A stretch of 64,000 nt of DNA from Candidatus Litorirhabdus singularis (GCF_026262625.1 NZ_SHNN01000001.1:434001-498000), one strand, 5' to 3'. Shown: positions 8,180 through 17,688, counted from the first letter of the stretch. The notes: a model not told the origin generated them from the letters alone. Made by a program: numbers and translations.

Positions 8180-10204
8180 TCAGTCGGGCAATGCATACGC
8201 CACCAGGCTGTCGCCTAATCGCGTGCCCGCAGTACCATGCCCACCGGCGGCGATCACGATAAATTGACGCTGCCGACCCTGGGCATCGGTTACCGCATAG
8301 CTCATAGGTGTGGCCTGCCCACCCGCCGGCAAGCGCGCTTTCCACAACTCGGCACCGCTGCGGATATCGAAGGCGCGAATATAGTCATCCATCGCAGCGC
8401 CAATAAACACCAGACCGGACTGGGTCAGCAACGGCCCGCCGAGGTTGGGCACACCCAGCTTCCACGGCACCGGCGCCGGTACCAAGTCCCGCACGGTTCC
8501 CAACGGCACATCCCAAAGAATCTCTCCCGCGTCCAGGTCAATGGCTACCAATTTGCCCCAGGGAGGCGGGCTACAGGGCAGGCCCAGTGGCGATACCAGC
8601 ATCTTGCGCCACATACCGTAAGGGGTGCCGCTCTGCGCGCTAATTTCCCCCGCGTTGTCCCGGCGCACCTCGGCAAATTTAGCACGTTTGATGAGTCGCA
8701 CCACCCAGGCCACATCCATAACATTGGCAATAGCAATACGCCGCTGCGGGTCAATGCCAATGCCACCCCAGTTAGAGCCGCCTGCATTACCGGGATACAT
8801 TAAGGTCCAGGCTTCCGTGGGCGGGGTATACATGCCCTCAAAACGCAATGACTCCAGCTCCCGACGACACCAACCGCGATCCCACGGGGTCAGACCCCAG
8901 GCATCGGCGGGCTGCAGCGAGATCGGTACCAGCGGTGGCGGCTTGAGCGGAAAGGGCTGGGTTGGGGACAACGTGTCGCCGGCAATGTTCACCTGCGGCA
9001 CTGGTTTCTCGACAACCGGGAACAGCGGCTCGCCGGTTTCTCTGTGCAGCACAAAAAGAAATCCCATCTTGGTCGCCTGCACCAGTGCCGGCACCGACTC
9101 GCCAGCACGTTGCAGTTCAACCAGCGCCGGCTGCGCCGGAGTGTCAAAATCCCAATGATCGTTGTGCACCATCTGGTAATTCCAAACCACCTCACCGGTA
9201 CTGCCGCGCAGCGCAACTACCGAGCTACCGTAATAGTCCAGCGCCAGTGCCGCTGGACGGTAATAATCTGGCGAGGGATTGCCGGTTGGCACAAACACCA
9301 GATCACGACTGGCATCGACACTGATAGGCGCCCACACATTGGGCGTCCCTTTCACATATCCGTGCTCGGTCATCTGCGCCGGAGCCGGATGGTAATTGGG
9401 CGGAGCCAGGTCCCAGCTCCACAGCAACTCACCGCTGCGAGCATTAAAGGCTCGCACCACGCCGGAAGGGGCATTAATACGTGCATTGTCACCAACCGCG
9501 CCGCCGACGATCACGGCGTCACCAATCACCGCAGGCGGCGAGGTATGCGAGTATTCGCCGTACCAGTTGACGTCACCAACGCCGTCAGCCAGATCCACCT
9601 CGCCGTCAACGCCGAAACCTCTGCAGCGTTGGCCGGTCTCTGCGTCCAGCGCAATCAAACGCGAATCCAGAGTAGCCATAAAAAGGCGGGCATCACAAAA
9701 ACCGGGCTCTGCCTCCGCAGGCGCCTCCCACCAGGCCAGACCGCGACATACCAGCTGATTCGCAAAATCACCACTGGTGTCGAGTTGCGGGTCATACTTC
9801 CAGCGCTCCTGCCCACTAACCGGATTTAGGGCAATTACGCGGTTAAACGGAGTGCACAGGAACAGGGTCCCGTTCATCAGCAGCGGTGTGTTTTGGAATG
9901 CGCTGGTGGCGGGCATATCTCCCTTGCCATCAGAGACATCGCCGGTGCGGTACTCCCAGGCGCGAACCAAACTGCCAACATTGTCGACGTTAATGTCGTT
10001 TAGTGCAGCGTAATGTTGAGCCTTGGCACCGCCGTAATCGGGCCAGGTGGTGGTATTGTCTGCGCTAGCGCTGAGCTTTTTTAAGTAGCTTGGCGGCGTG
10101 TCACCGCAGCTGCTTAACAAGAACAACGCCGGTAACAGAACACAAATGAATAGTCGTGGAGCTGGTGTGCGCATCATCCCGTACTCTGACAAAGCCTGAC
10201 TCAT
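8180..10204 (-). CDS. PQQ-dependent quinoprotein dehydrogenase, lipoprotein
   Basis: The 674-residue product is an eight-bladed beta-propeller quinoprotein related to membrane-bound glucose dehydrogenase and alcohol dehydrogenases. Tryptophan-docking and PQQ-site signatures include YGGAKAQHYAALNDI near the start of the propeller, WNYQMVHNDHWDFDTPAQP in the middle and GVPNLGGPLLTQSGLVFIGA near the C-terminus. A lipoprotein signal (LPALFLLSSC, Cys33) replaces the multi-helix anchor of E. coli Gcd, so it is probably tethered in the periplasm by a lipid. The ATG at 10204 follows GGAGG at ideal spacing; an upstream non-ATG extension is unlikely. The substrate is likely a sugar or alcohol; electrons would go to ubiquinone or a cytochrome. 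PQQ synthesis genes are not in the window. Confidence 0.88.
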   Translation of the reverse strand: MSQALSEYGMMRTPAPRLFICVLLPALFLLSSCGDTPPSYLKKLSASADNTTTWPDYGGAKAQHYAALNDINVDNVGSLVRAWEYRTGDVSDGKGDMPATSAFQNTPLLMNGTLFLCTPFNRVIALNPVSGQERWKYDPQLDTSGDFANQLVCRGLAWWEAPAEAEPGFCDARLFMATLDSRLIALDAETGQRCRGFGVDGEVDLADGVGDVNWYGEYSHTSPPAVIGDAVIVGGAVGDNARINAPSGVVRAFNARSGELLWSWDLAPPNYHPAPAQMTEHGYVKGTPNVWAPISVDASRDLVFVPTGNPSPDYYRPAALALDYYGSSVVALRGSTGEVVWNYQMVHNDHWDFDTPAQPALVELQRAGESVPALVQATKMGFLFVLHRETGEPLFPVVEKPVPQVNIAGDTLSPTQPFPLKPPPLVPISLQPADAWGLTPWDRGWCRRELESLRFEGMYTPPTEAWTLMYPGNAGGSNWGGIGIDPQRRIAIANVMDVAWVVRLIKRAKFAEVRRDNAGEISAQSGTPYGMWRKMLVSPLGLPCSPPPWGKLVAIDLDAGEILWDVPLGTVRDLVPAPVPWKLGVPNLGGPLLTQSGLVFIGAAMDDYIRAFDIRSGAELWKARLPAGGQATPMSYAVTDAQGRQRQFIVIAAGGHGTAGTRLGDSLVAYALPD

Positions 10205-10345
10205 TATCAGCCTCCACAGTAAGTCTGACCAGCCCCCTGACGCCACACCGCAGCTCCGTCACAACGGTGGCATTGGCGGTAGCGGGCGGCATCTGCTAAC
10301 TTCAATGGTATGCCGTATGGCGGCGACCAGCATGAGGAAGACGAT

Positions 10346-10603
10346 TTGCCCTTTACCCCAGCGATTATGGAAGAAATGAACCTGCTACTGCAGTTTGATA
10401 GCGCCTCTCTAGAGCGCGGCATCAAGGTTCACTCGGACGCACGACCCGAAGTCATAGAGGCTTGCCAAAGTCTGCACACGAAGGGTCTGGTCAGCAACGA
10501 CGATGGCGGTTACCTGACTAACGCAGGAATCGAGGCCCAAACCCACGCGCAGGCACTCAGCGGAATGCTACGACCCGAAGCGGCCGCGGTCAGCGAACAC
10601 TGA
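10346..10603 (+). CDS. TIGR02647-like small DNA-binding-type protein
   Basis: The predicted product (85 residues) matches the pattern of the gammaproteobacterial TIGR02647 family: FTPAIMEEMNLLLQFDSAS, then GIKVHSDARPEVIEAC and KGLVSNDDGGYLTNAGIEA, ending in a helical HAQAL segment. The family is described as a small helix-turn-helix-like DNA-binding protein of unknown role. Start choice: GAGGAAG lies five bases before a TTG at 10346, and starting there gives an N-terminus of family length. The first ATG (10310) would add twelve unrelated residues. It is transcribed away from the PQQ dehydrogenase. Confidence 0.7.
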   Translation: MPFTPAIMEEMNLLLQFDSASLERGIKVHSDARPEVIEACQSLHTKGLVSNDDGGYLTNAGIEAQTHAQALSGMLRPEAAAVSEH

Positions 10604-10716
10604 AGCATTGATGGCAGAATAAACCCGACCAGGACATCAAATTGCTGTGTAAGAGGAATACTGCCGTTTACTCAGTCGCCTCGGTAATCCGCTAACAAAC
10701 CGGTACGGCATGCTAC

Positions 10717-10744
10717 TTGTAATACCTCGCCTCAAATCTATAAT
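10717..10744 (+). promoter_or_regulatory. Candidate sigma-70 promoter for the carotenoid oxygenase gene
   Basis: TTGTAA (10717-10722) is followed after 16 bases by a perfect TATAAT (10739-10744). The predicted start of transcription is near 10751, about 35 bases before the ATG at 10786, with a GGAG ribosome site between them. No repressor-like palindrome was seen. Confidence 0.55.
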
Positions 10745-10785
10745 CAGAGGTGGCTGATAAATGCAGTCCCATCTGGAGATAAACT

Positions 10786-12324
10786 ATGTCCGTCGACACC
10801 CACTTACGTGAGTACCCCGCGGTAAAACGCGCTTATGGCAGCGTCGCCGCGTTTGACGATGCCCCGCAGTGGATCTACGAGCTGGACAACCCCTATCTAC
10901 ACGGTGCTTGCGCGCCCACCTTGAACGAGATGGAAGTGGAAAACCTGGAGATCACCGGGCAGCTGCCAGCGGATCTGCAAGGTGCCTATTTTCGCAACGG
11001 GCCCAACCCGGTGCACCAGCCAAAAAACCGCTTTCACCCTTTTGATGGCGATGGCATGGTCCATGGCGTCTATTTTCGTGATGGCAAAGTCAGTTACCGC
11101 AACCGCTATATCCAGACCGCGGCACTTAAGCAGGAACAAGCAGAGGACCGTTCCGTGTCGCCGGGCGTTATGGGGCCCTTCGACTACAGCGTGTCACCCT
11201 TTGGCATCAAGGACACGGCCAACACCGATATCCTCTGGTACGCCGGAGATCTTATGGCCCTGTGGTATAACGCCGGCCATCCGTATCGGCTCGACAGCCA
11301 AACTCTGGCCACCCAAGGCCATTTTCAGCTCGATGGCAGGGCTCAGCTGCGCCTTTCTGCCCATTCCAAAACCGACTGGCAAACTGGAGAATTGTTGTTC
11401 TTCGACTACGGCGACGAACCGCCTTATATGACCTATGGCGTGGCGTCGCCCGACGGTCGCCTGCTGCACGAGGTAGCTATCGACCTGCCCGGCCCGCGCC
11501 TGCCACACGATATTGGTTTTACCAGCAACTACACGGTGCTGCACGACCTGCCCTTTTTCCACGACATGGAGGTACTGCGCAAGCACAAATACCGCGTGCT
11601 GACTTTTCATAAAGACATACCCACTCGCTTCGGAATTATTCCGCGCTTTGGCAGCGGCGATCAGATACGGTGGTTTGAGTGCGAGCCCTGCTACATCCTC
11701 CACGTTAGCAACTGCTGGGAAGACGGCGACTGGATCGTAATGGATGGCTGCCGCTCTACCAATCCAATGCCCGGTGCGCAGGCGGCCGATGGCGAACTAG
11801 CCAGTATGCTGGCCTATATGCGTTTGGAAGCAAACGCCTATCGCTGGCGCTTTAACTTGCGCACCGGTGAGGTGCGCGAAGGCGACATCGATGATCTGAA
11901 CACCGAGTTCAATAAGTCCAACCCAATATTTCAAGGGGTCAAAAGTCAGTACAGCTACCACCAGCGTATACCGCTATTGCATGAAGGCGGCCATACCCTG
12001 CGCTTTACGGCGCTAGTGAAATACAATAATGAGAATGGCAGTCGCCAGCAGTGGGATTATGGCCCCGGCGTATTTGGCAGTGAAGCTGTGTTTGCACCCA
12101 AGCCAGGGGCTGATCGCAACTCGGCTGAAGATGACGGCTATGTGGTCACTCTGGTTACCGACTCCAATAATTGGCAGTCAGATTGCCTGGTATTTGATGC
12201 TAGTGATATCGAGCAAGGTCCAATAGCCCGGGTGCGCCTCCCCCAGCGGGTGTCGCATGGGTTTCACGCCACCTGGGCGTCGGGAGAAGATCTATTCAAT
12301 CACCGGGCAGACGCTGAAAGTTAA
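10786..12324 (+). CDS. Carotenoid/stilbene cleavage oxygenase (RPE65 family)
   Basis: The 512-residue protein is a carotenoid oxygenase: a seven-bladed propeller with one Fe(II) held by four histidines that splits a C=C bond with O2. All four ligands are visible at usual spacing: His193 (SAHSKTDW), His241 (PHDIGFT), His306 (LHVSNC) and His494 (HGFHATW). The N-terminal YFRNGPNPV and HPFDGDGMVHG blocks are typical of this family and of lignostilbene dioxygenases. The length is full. The ATG at 10786 follows TGGAG. Substrates could be apocarotenoids, retinoid-like chains or lignin-derived stilbenes; the sequence does not decide. It is a single-gene unit with its own promoter candidate, and its stop codon overlaps that of the converging RIO kinase gene. 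Confidence 0.92.
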   Translation: MSVDTHLREYPAVKRAYGSVAAFDDAPQWIYELDNPYLHGACAPTLNEMEVENLEITGQLPADLQGAYFRNGPNPVHQPKNRFHPFDGDGMVHGVYFRDGKVSYRNRYIQTAALKQEQAEDRSVSPGVMGPFDYSVSPFGIKDTANTDILWYAGDLMALWYNAGHPYRLDSQTLATQGHFQLDGRAQLRLSAHSKTDWQTGELLFFDYGDEPPYMTYGVASPDGRLLHEVAIDLPGPRLPHDIGFTSNYTVLHDLPFFHDMEVLRKHKYRVLTFHKDIPTRFGIIPRFGSGDQIRWFECEPCYILHVSNCWEDGDWIVMDGCRSTNPMPGAQAADGELASMLAYMRLEANAYRWRFNLRTGEVREGDIDDLNTEFNKSNPIFQGVKSQYSYHQRIPLLHEGGHTLRFTALVKYNNENGSRQQWDYGPGVFGSEAVFAPKPGADRNSAEDDGYVVTLVTDSNNWQSDCLVFDASDIEQGPIARVRLPQRVSHGFHATWASGEDLFNHRADAES

Positions 12325-13181
12325 ACGTCGCCCTCTTCCGCTTCACGCAGCCTTTCCTGGCGTTTTGCCTCCTCTTCCATAACTGACTTGATCTCTAGCA
12401 TCAGCGTATCGACGTCGGCAGTCGTCTCGTCGGAGACAAAATCGCCGGTAAGCACAGTATCAGCAGTTAACTTACCGTCCTCATACAGACTCCAGAGCTC
12501 AGCCGCGTAGTTAGTCTTTAGCAGTTCAGGAGCATACTGACCGTAGTATTGGGTCATATTGTTAATATCACGCTCCAGCATAGACTCAGCGTGATTGTTA
12601 GCCGCCGCGTCGACTGCCTGCGGCAAGTCAATAATGACTGGCCCATAGGCATCAACCAGCACATTAAACTCTGACAAATCTCCGTGTACCACGCCTGCAT
12701 CCAGCATCTTAACCACGTAGCCCATCATCACCGCATGATCTTCAAGCGCCTGTTCGCGGGTCAACGCCACATCATTCAGACGCGGCGCAACCTCACCGTG
12801 ATCGTCAGTCACCAGCTCCATCAGCAAGACGCCGTCAAAGCAGCCGAACGGCTTGGGCACGCGCACGCCGGCTCGTTCAAGTCGATACAAGGCATCGACT
12901 TCGGCATTGTGCCAAGCCTCCTCCTGTTGCTTGCGACCAAACTTGGAGCGTTTTTCCATGGCCCGTTGGCGACGGCTATTGCGTACCTTACGACCTTCCT
13001 GATATTCGACCGCCTGTTTGAAGCTGCGCTGAGCGGCATCTTTGTAGACCTTGGCACACCGCACTTCATCGCCACAGCGCACCACATAAACCGTGGCCTC
13101 CTTGCCGCTCATAAGCTGGCGCAGAACTTCGTCAACTAACCCGTCTTCTACTAGTGGTCGAATTTTTGCGGGGGTTTTCAT
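12321..13181 (-). CDS. RIO1-family atypical serine protein kinase
   Basis: The 286-residue product has RIO kinase features: a short nucleotide loop (SGKEATVYVVR, about 25-35), the catalytic loop HGDLSEFNVLV (about 166-176, with the catalytic Asp and metal Asn) and the metal-binding IIDLPQAVD (about 184) in place of DFG. The basic segment KVRNSRRQRAMEKRSKFGR matches the RIO flexible loop. Bacterial RIO kinases are poorly characterised; archaeal and eukaryotic relatives act in ribosome maturation. The C-terminus is an acidic helical tail (EEEAKRQERLREAEEGDV). Its last bases overlap by 4 bp the end of the converging oxygenase gene. No neighbour explains its partner. Confidence 0.88.
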   Translation of the reverse strand: MKTPAKIRPLVEDGLVDEVLRQLMSGKEATVYVVRCGDEVRCAKVYKDAAQRSFKQAVEYQEGRKVRNSRRQRAMEKRSKFGRKQQEEAWHNAEVDALYRLERAGVRVPKPFGCFDGVLLMELVTDDHGEVAPRLNDVALTREQALEDHAVMMGYVVKMLDAGVVHGDLSEFNVLVDAYGPVIIDLPQAVDAAANNHAESMLERDINNMTQYYGQYAPELLKTNYAAELWSLYEDGKLTADTVLTGDFVSDETTADVDTLMLEIKSVMEEEAKRQERLREAEEGDV

Positions 13182-13471
13182 TTAAGTTGCCAGCCCCAAA
13201 AGCATTCCGCACGACTATCCTGAACAGAGTCAATTGCGGAATTTTGATTGTGACGGAGCATATCCATTTTCCTTAAGGGAGACGTCAGCAGTGTACACGG
13301 GAACGCGGCACAGAACAGCCAACGCACCACGCTGATGGGCTTCAGATTCAGGCGTTAACTGGCAATCTGTCAAAAATTTGTGATAAGAGACACACCCTTA
13401 AACAACTTAACAGCTCTTTACCAGTTGCTTTGCTAAAGTGGTCCCATCGCACTCTGTACCAGGAGACTCCA

Positions 13472-14497
13472 ATGTCTTTTTTTCAAAACAACAAGAACCC
13501 GCTACGCTGGCTGACAGCAGCGGCGCTGCTGACGTTGCTACCTGCCTGCGGCAGCGGTGACTCGGGTGGTTTTTTTGGTGAGCCTGAGGATCCTCAAATT
13601 GCGGTAGTGTCGTCTCCAACTGAAGAGGACGGCATTGATATCACCAATGCAATTTTAGAGGCGACCAGTGGTGACTGCGCAGACTACGAGGAGCTTTATG
13701 TCGCCGAGGTTTTGGACCTCCAGACAGCCGTCAGCTTCAACGCCTTTTTAGAGTTGACCACGACCACCAATAACTGCAGATTTTCCTCTAACAATATCCC
13801 CAACCACTTTTTCAACGACGCATCCGCGGCGTTCGCTACCCAGGTCGCCGTCATTGCACGTGACCTGCAGATCACTCGCTTTCCCACGGCAGCTGTAGCC
13901 CCAACACCACTTAGCCAGCAAAGCTACGACGCTGTGATGCTCAATGGTGTGGTGCTGGATATCCTCTCTGCTGGTTGTTATAACCCCAGTGATGCGATGG
14001 CCGACCAAGACGGCAACACCCCTATAGGCTGCTCGATCAACGACCCCTGGCTGCTGGACCCAATGTCAGATTTGACCAATTTCGGCACCGATATGAATAA
14101 CGCACATACGCAACCAGACGGCTCCTACCACTATCATGGCAACCCCAATGCGTTGTTTGACGACTCTCCAGGGCCCAATGGCTCACCTGTCATAGGCTTT
14201 GCCGCAGATGGGTTCCCCATATTTGGCTCCTACTTTTTTGACATCGACAGCGGCGCCGTCCGTAAAGCCATATCCGGTTATACACTGATACCCGGCGCCC
14301 GCCCCCAAACCGCCGCTGACCCCGGTGGGAACTATGACGGCACCTACATTGATGACTATGAGTTTACCGACAGTGGTGATCTCGACAGCTGCAACGGTAT
14401 GACGGTAGATGGCCAATACGGGTACTACGTCACCGACACCTACCCCTGGGTGATCAACTGCTTTACGGGTACGCCAGACTCCTCATTCGCTAAGTAG
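13472..14497 (+). CDS. YHYH domain lipoprotein
   Basis: The 341-residue protein starts at the ATG at 13472, seven bases after AGGAG; an upstream extension lacks support. The N-terminus is a lipoprotein signal (LTAAALLTLLPAC, Cys26) followed by a Gly/Ser and Asp/Glu-rich linker. The C-terminal half is a YHYH domain: GSYHYHGNP, then VIGFAADGFPIFGSYFF, DLDSCNG and YYVTDTYPW. The domain is named for its YHYH motif and is found in secreted proteins; its function is unknown, though the conserved His suggests metal binding. Several Cys in the N-terminal half (GDCADYEE, NNCRF, SAGCYN, IGCSIND) could form disulfides. It lies alone between a divergent kinase gene and an alcohol dehydrogenase. Confidence 0.85.
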   Translation: MSFFQNNKNPLRWLTAAALLTLLPACGSGDSGGFFGEPEDPQIAVVSSPTEEDGIDITNAILEATSGDCADYEELYVAEVLDLQTAVSFNAFLELTTTTNNCRFSSNNIPNHFFNDASAAFATQVAVIARDLQITRFPTAAVAPTPLSQQSYDAVMLNGVVLDILSAGCYNPSDAMADQDGNTPIGCSINDPWLLDPMSDLTNFGTDMNNAHTQPDGSYHYHGNPNALFDDSPGPNGSPVIGFAADGFPIFGSYFFDIDSGAVRKAISGYTLIPGARPQTAADPGGNYDGTYIDDYEFTDSGDLDSCNGMTVDGQYGYYVTDTYPWVINCFTGTPDSSFAK

Positions 14498-14582
14498 CCC
14501 AACCTCCAATAGCAACCGACACTGGCCAAAGCTGCAGACTTGTTCTACCTTGGGCTATACCCCGAATAAGAAGGTTGCTGTT

Positions 14583-15668
14583 ATGAAAGCTGTTGTCGTC
14601 GATGCTATTAACGAATTTTCCGTCCAGGAAGTCAGTCTGGATGCACCCAAGACGGGCGAAGTTATGGTCGCTATAAAAGCGACCGGTATCTGTCGCTCTG
14701 ACCTGTCAGTCATCAACGGCACCATTCCCATGGAACTACCGGCAGTGATCGGCCATGAAGGCGCGGGCATCGTTCAGGAAGTGGGTCCCGGTGTAGAGAA
14801 CGTAGAAGTCGGCGACCACGTGGTGCTGTCATTTATTCCCAACTGCGGAACCTGTTTCTACTGCGAGCACGAACAGGCCAATCTGTGTTCCGCCAAAGAT
14901 AACGCCAACGGCTTTATGCTCGACGGTACCGCACGAGTGAAACGTGATGGGGAAGATCTGCGGGTGATGACACTATTGGGCTGCATGGCGGAGCGCTGCG
15001 TTGCACCCGCGATCAGCTGCGTCAAGATTGATAAAGATATACCACTGGCGGCGGCAGCGCTGATTGGCTGCGGCGTTATGACCGGAGTAGGCGCCGTATT
15101 GAACACGGCACAGGTGGAGGCAGGCTCGACCGTAGCGGTATTCGGTTGCGGCGGCATTGGCTTATCCATTATTCAGGGCGCGCGCATCGCCGGAGCCAAA
15201 CAAGTTATCGCCGTAGATACCATGGACAGCAAGCTGGAAATGGCACCCGGATTTGGCGCCACTCATGTGGTCAAGGGTGAAGATGCCCAGGAATTCATTC
15301 TTGAGCATACCGAACAACGTGGCGCTGACTACTGCTTTGAAGCTGTTGGCATTGGCGCACTGATGCAACAGGCTGAGGCAGCTACTCGCCCGGGCGGCAC
15401 TTGCACAGTGGTTGGCGTGGGCAACATGGAAGACCAATTTGTTCTCAATCCGTTTACCCTGCCTCTTTTTGGCAAGCGCGTATTGGGGTCAATGTACGGC
15501 GGCTGCAACCCCAAACGGGACTTCCCCCGCCTGCTCGATTTCTATCGCACCGGTAAGCTGGATCTGGACGGCATGATCACCAAAACCTATAGCATTGACG
15601 AGGCGCCGCAAGCCTTTGCCGACCTGCGCTCAGGCTTGAACGCGCGCGGCGTCATTGTCTACGACTAG
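14583..15668 (+). CDS. Zinc-dependent alcohol dehydrogenase (MDR superfamily)
   Basis: The 361-residue product is a medium-chain NAD(P)-dependent dehydrogenase. Catalytic zinc residues are seen in GICRSD (Cys), GHEGAG (His-Glu) and IGCGV (Cys). The structural zinc lobe has four Cys (NCGTCFYCEHEQANLC). The Rossmann motif is VAVFGCGGIGLSIIQGA. The pattern resembles the class III alcohol/formaldehyde dehydrogenase type, suggesting a primary or secondary alcohol and NAD. The start is at 14583 (MKAVVVDAIN), preceded by AGAAGG. Its stop overlaps the end of the convergent monooxygenase gene by 4 bp. An alcohol dehydrogenase next to a BVMO is a common arrangement (alcohol to ketone to ester), but here the genes face each other and are not one operon. 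Confidence 0.9.
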   Translation: MKAVVVDAINEFSVQEVSLDAPKTGEVMVAIKATGICRSDLSVINGTIPMELPAVIGHEGAGIVQEVGPGVENVEVGDHVVLSFIPNCGTCFYCEHEQANLCSAKDNANGFMLDGTARVKRDGEDLRVMTLLGCMAERCVAPAISCVKIDKDIPLAAAALIGCGVMTGVGAVLNTAQVEAGSTVAVFGCGGIGLSIIQGARIAGAKQVIAVDTMDSKLEMAPGFGATHVVKGEDAQEFILEHTEQRGADYCFEAVGIGALMQQAEAATRPGGTCTVVGVGNMEDQFVLNPFTLPLFGKRVLGSMYGGCNPKRDFPRLLDFYRTGKLDLDGMITKTYSIDEAPQAFADLRSGLNARGVIVYD

Positions 15669-17266
15669 CCAAAATCAAAGCCGCTGTAGCCGGCAGCGGC
15701 TACCTCGTCGCAATACTCAACATATTGGTTATAACCAACGCAGGGTGAAAAAACCTGCGGCTTACCTTCAATATTTGCACCTCGGTACCAGGAATTACAG
15801 CGTGTATAGAGGGTTGTCTCTGCCATAGCTGCCACGTATTCCATCCAGACTGTCTGCTGATCTGCCTGCGCCTCAACACATTCATGCTCATGCTCGCGCA
15901 TATACTTCAGCAAATCGGTAATCCACTCTACGTTCTGCTCTATCGACTGCAGCATATTCGAAAGCACGGAAGGGCTGCCAGGACCTGTAATCATAAAGAG
16001 ATTGGGAAATCCCGCGGTTTGCACTCCCAATAGGGTTGCCGGACCATACTGCCACACATCACTCAACCGCTGCCCGCTAGCGCCGCGAATATCGACGCGG
16101 TCCAGTGCCCCTGTCATGGCGTCGAATCCGGTCGCAAACACCAACGCGTCCAAGGGATACTCTGCATCGCTGGTGCGCAGTCCCTTTTCTGTTATCGACT
16201 CTATAGGCGCCGCATTGATATCCACCAGGGAGACATTGGGACGGTTGTAGGTCTCGTAATAACCGGTGTCTGCACACAAGCGCTTACACCCAATGATCGC
16301 ATCCGGACACAATCTCTCAGCAACTTCCGGGTCGTGCACTAAGTCGCGAATTTTAGTGCGCACAAACTCCTGAGCTATCGCGTTCGCGCCAGTATCCAAT
16401 TGCATATCACCAAAAGCTCGCGCAAAGAACAATCCCCCAATGCGCCAGTAATTCTCCAAATGCATCTGCTGTTCACTGGGACTGAGGCAGCTGGCAAAAC
16501 CGGCGTTAGCGGGCATACGAGCGCCGAATATATAGCCGCTGTCACGACTGCGCTGCCGGAAGGCGGGGTAGTCGGCTTTAACCGCTTCGCGTAATTGTGG
16601 ATCAAGTGGTTCGTTACGGGCTGGCACTGTATAGCTGGCAGAACGCTGAAACACTGTCAGCTGTTGCGCCTGCTCCGCGATCAGTGGAATCGACTGAATA
16701 CCCGAGGAGCCGGTGCCTATGACTCCCACCCGCTGGCCGCTAAAATCCACCGGCTGATGTGGCCATTCACCAGTATAGAAAATCTCTCCAGCAAATGACT
16801 CCAGCCCTGGTACGTCGGGCTTAATGGGCACCGACAGGCAACCGGTGGCGAACACACAGAACTGGCTGTGATATTGCTGCCCTGCAGTGTCGGTCAGAGT
16901 CCAGTGCGGCTCCTCAGCGTCGTAATGCGCCGATGCAATACGGCAGTCAAACTGGATATCTCGTCGCAAGTCAAAACGGTCGGCCACATGATTGGCATAT
17001 TTCAGGATTTCTGGTTGCGCAGCGTAGCGCTCTGTCCAGTCCCACTCCTGCACCAGCTCCGGAGAAAATTCGTAGGCGTATTCGACGCTTTCAACGTCAC
17101 AGCGGGCTCCCGGGTAGCGATTCCAATACCAGGTACCCCCCACATCGTCACCAACCTCAAATACTCGCGCCGAGAAACCCGCCAAGCGCAGGCGATGCAG
17201 CATATACATGCCGGCGAAGCCCGCCCCAATGATCAGGACGTCAAACCGTTCAGCATCTCGGGACAT
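15665..17266 (-). CDS. Flavin-containing monooxygenase, Baeyer-Villiger type
   Basis: The 533-residue protein has two dinucleotide-binding motifs, IIGAGFAGMYML for FAD at the N-terminus and GVIGTGSSGIQSIP for NADPH, and the region GGTWYWNRYPGARCD typical of Baeyer-Villiger monooxygenases. The BVMO fingerprint FxGxxxHxxxWP is present near residue 157 as FAGEIFYTGEWP, with Tyr where His is usual. Such enzymes insert O next to a ketone to give esters or lactones. The ATG at 17266 has a strong AAGGAGG. The gene follows a small membrane-protein gene by 11 bp on the same strand, so the two are likely co-transcribed. Substrate unknown; cyclic or steroid-type ketones are reasonable guesses. Confidence 0.88.
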   Translation of the reverse strand: MSRDAERFDVLIIGAGFAGMYMLHRLRLAGFSARVFEVGDDVGGTWYWNRYPGARCDVESVEYAYEFSPELVQEWDWTERYAAQPEILKYANHVADRFDLRRDIQFDCRIASAHYDAEEPHWTLTDTAGQQYHSQFCVFATGCLSVPIKPDVPGLESFAGEIFYTGEWPHQPVDFSGQRVGVIGTGSSGIQSIPLIAEQAQQLTVFQRSASYTVPARNEPLDPQLREAVKADYPAFRQRSRDSGYIFGARMPANAGFASCLSPSEQQMHLENYWRIGGLFFARAFGDMQLDTGANAIAQEFVRTKIRDLVHDPEVAERLCPDAIIGCKRLCADTGYYETYNRPNVSLVDINAAPIESITEKGLRTSDAEYPLDALVFATGFDAMTGALDRVDIRGASGQRLSDVWQYGPATLLGVQTAGFPNLFMITGPGSPSVLSNMLQSIEQNVEWITDLLKYMREHEHECVEAQADQQTVWMEYVAAMAETTLYTRCNSWYRGANIEGKPQVFSPCVGYNQYVEYCDEVAAAGYSGFDFG

Positions 17267-17277
17267 CCTTGCCCTCC

Positions 17278-17688
17278 TTATGAACTACCTGCCACCGACG
17301 CAACAGCGGATGCATCCCGACAACACAGGCAATCCAACAGAGACAACCCGGTCACACGCATACTGCCAATCACATAGGTCAGGCCAATGGTGCCATCGAA
17401 GGCCACCAGCGCGTACTCCCAGGTCTCTGACAGACCATTGGGGACCGCATAGATGACAGCGCTAACGGCGGTCAGCCGCACCAGCCCCTGCCAGAATATG
17501 ACTGGATAGCGAGCCTGTATATTCTTAGACGCCCACATCAGGCAGGCCGCCGCCATCATCAGGAACATACCCAACGTCATGAGAGCCACAAACTGCCCCG
17601 GTTGCGGATCAGCCAAGGCACCAGCCCAGGTAGCACCGCCCACAACAAAGTCCAATGCCCCGGTCCAAAATACGAATTTCTGCAACAT
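17278..17688 (-). CDS. Small four-helix membrane protein, unknown function
   Basis: The 136-residue product has about four hydrophobic segments: FVFWTGALDFVVGGATW, ALMTLGMFLMMAAACLMW, VIFWQGLVRLTAVSAVIYAV and IGLTYVIGSMRVTGLSLLD. It resembles small uncharacterised inner-membrane proteins; no enzyme motif is seen. Its last 25 residues are Cys/Ala/Ser-rich and outside the membrane core. It is 11 bp upstream of the BVMO gene on the same strand, which suggests joint expression, possibly an aid for a hydrophobic substrate. The ATG at 17686-17688 has only a weak ribosome site. Confidence 0.7.
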   Translation of the reverse strand: MLQKFVFWTGALDFVVGGATWAGALADPQPGQFVALMTLGMFLMMAAACLMWASKNIQARYPVIFWQGLVRLTAVSAVIYAVPNGLSETWEYALVAFDGTIGLTYVIGSMRVTGLSLLDCLCCRDASAVASVAGSS

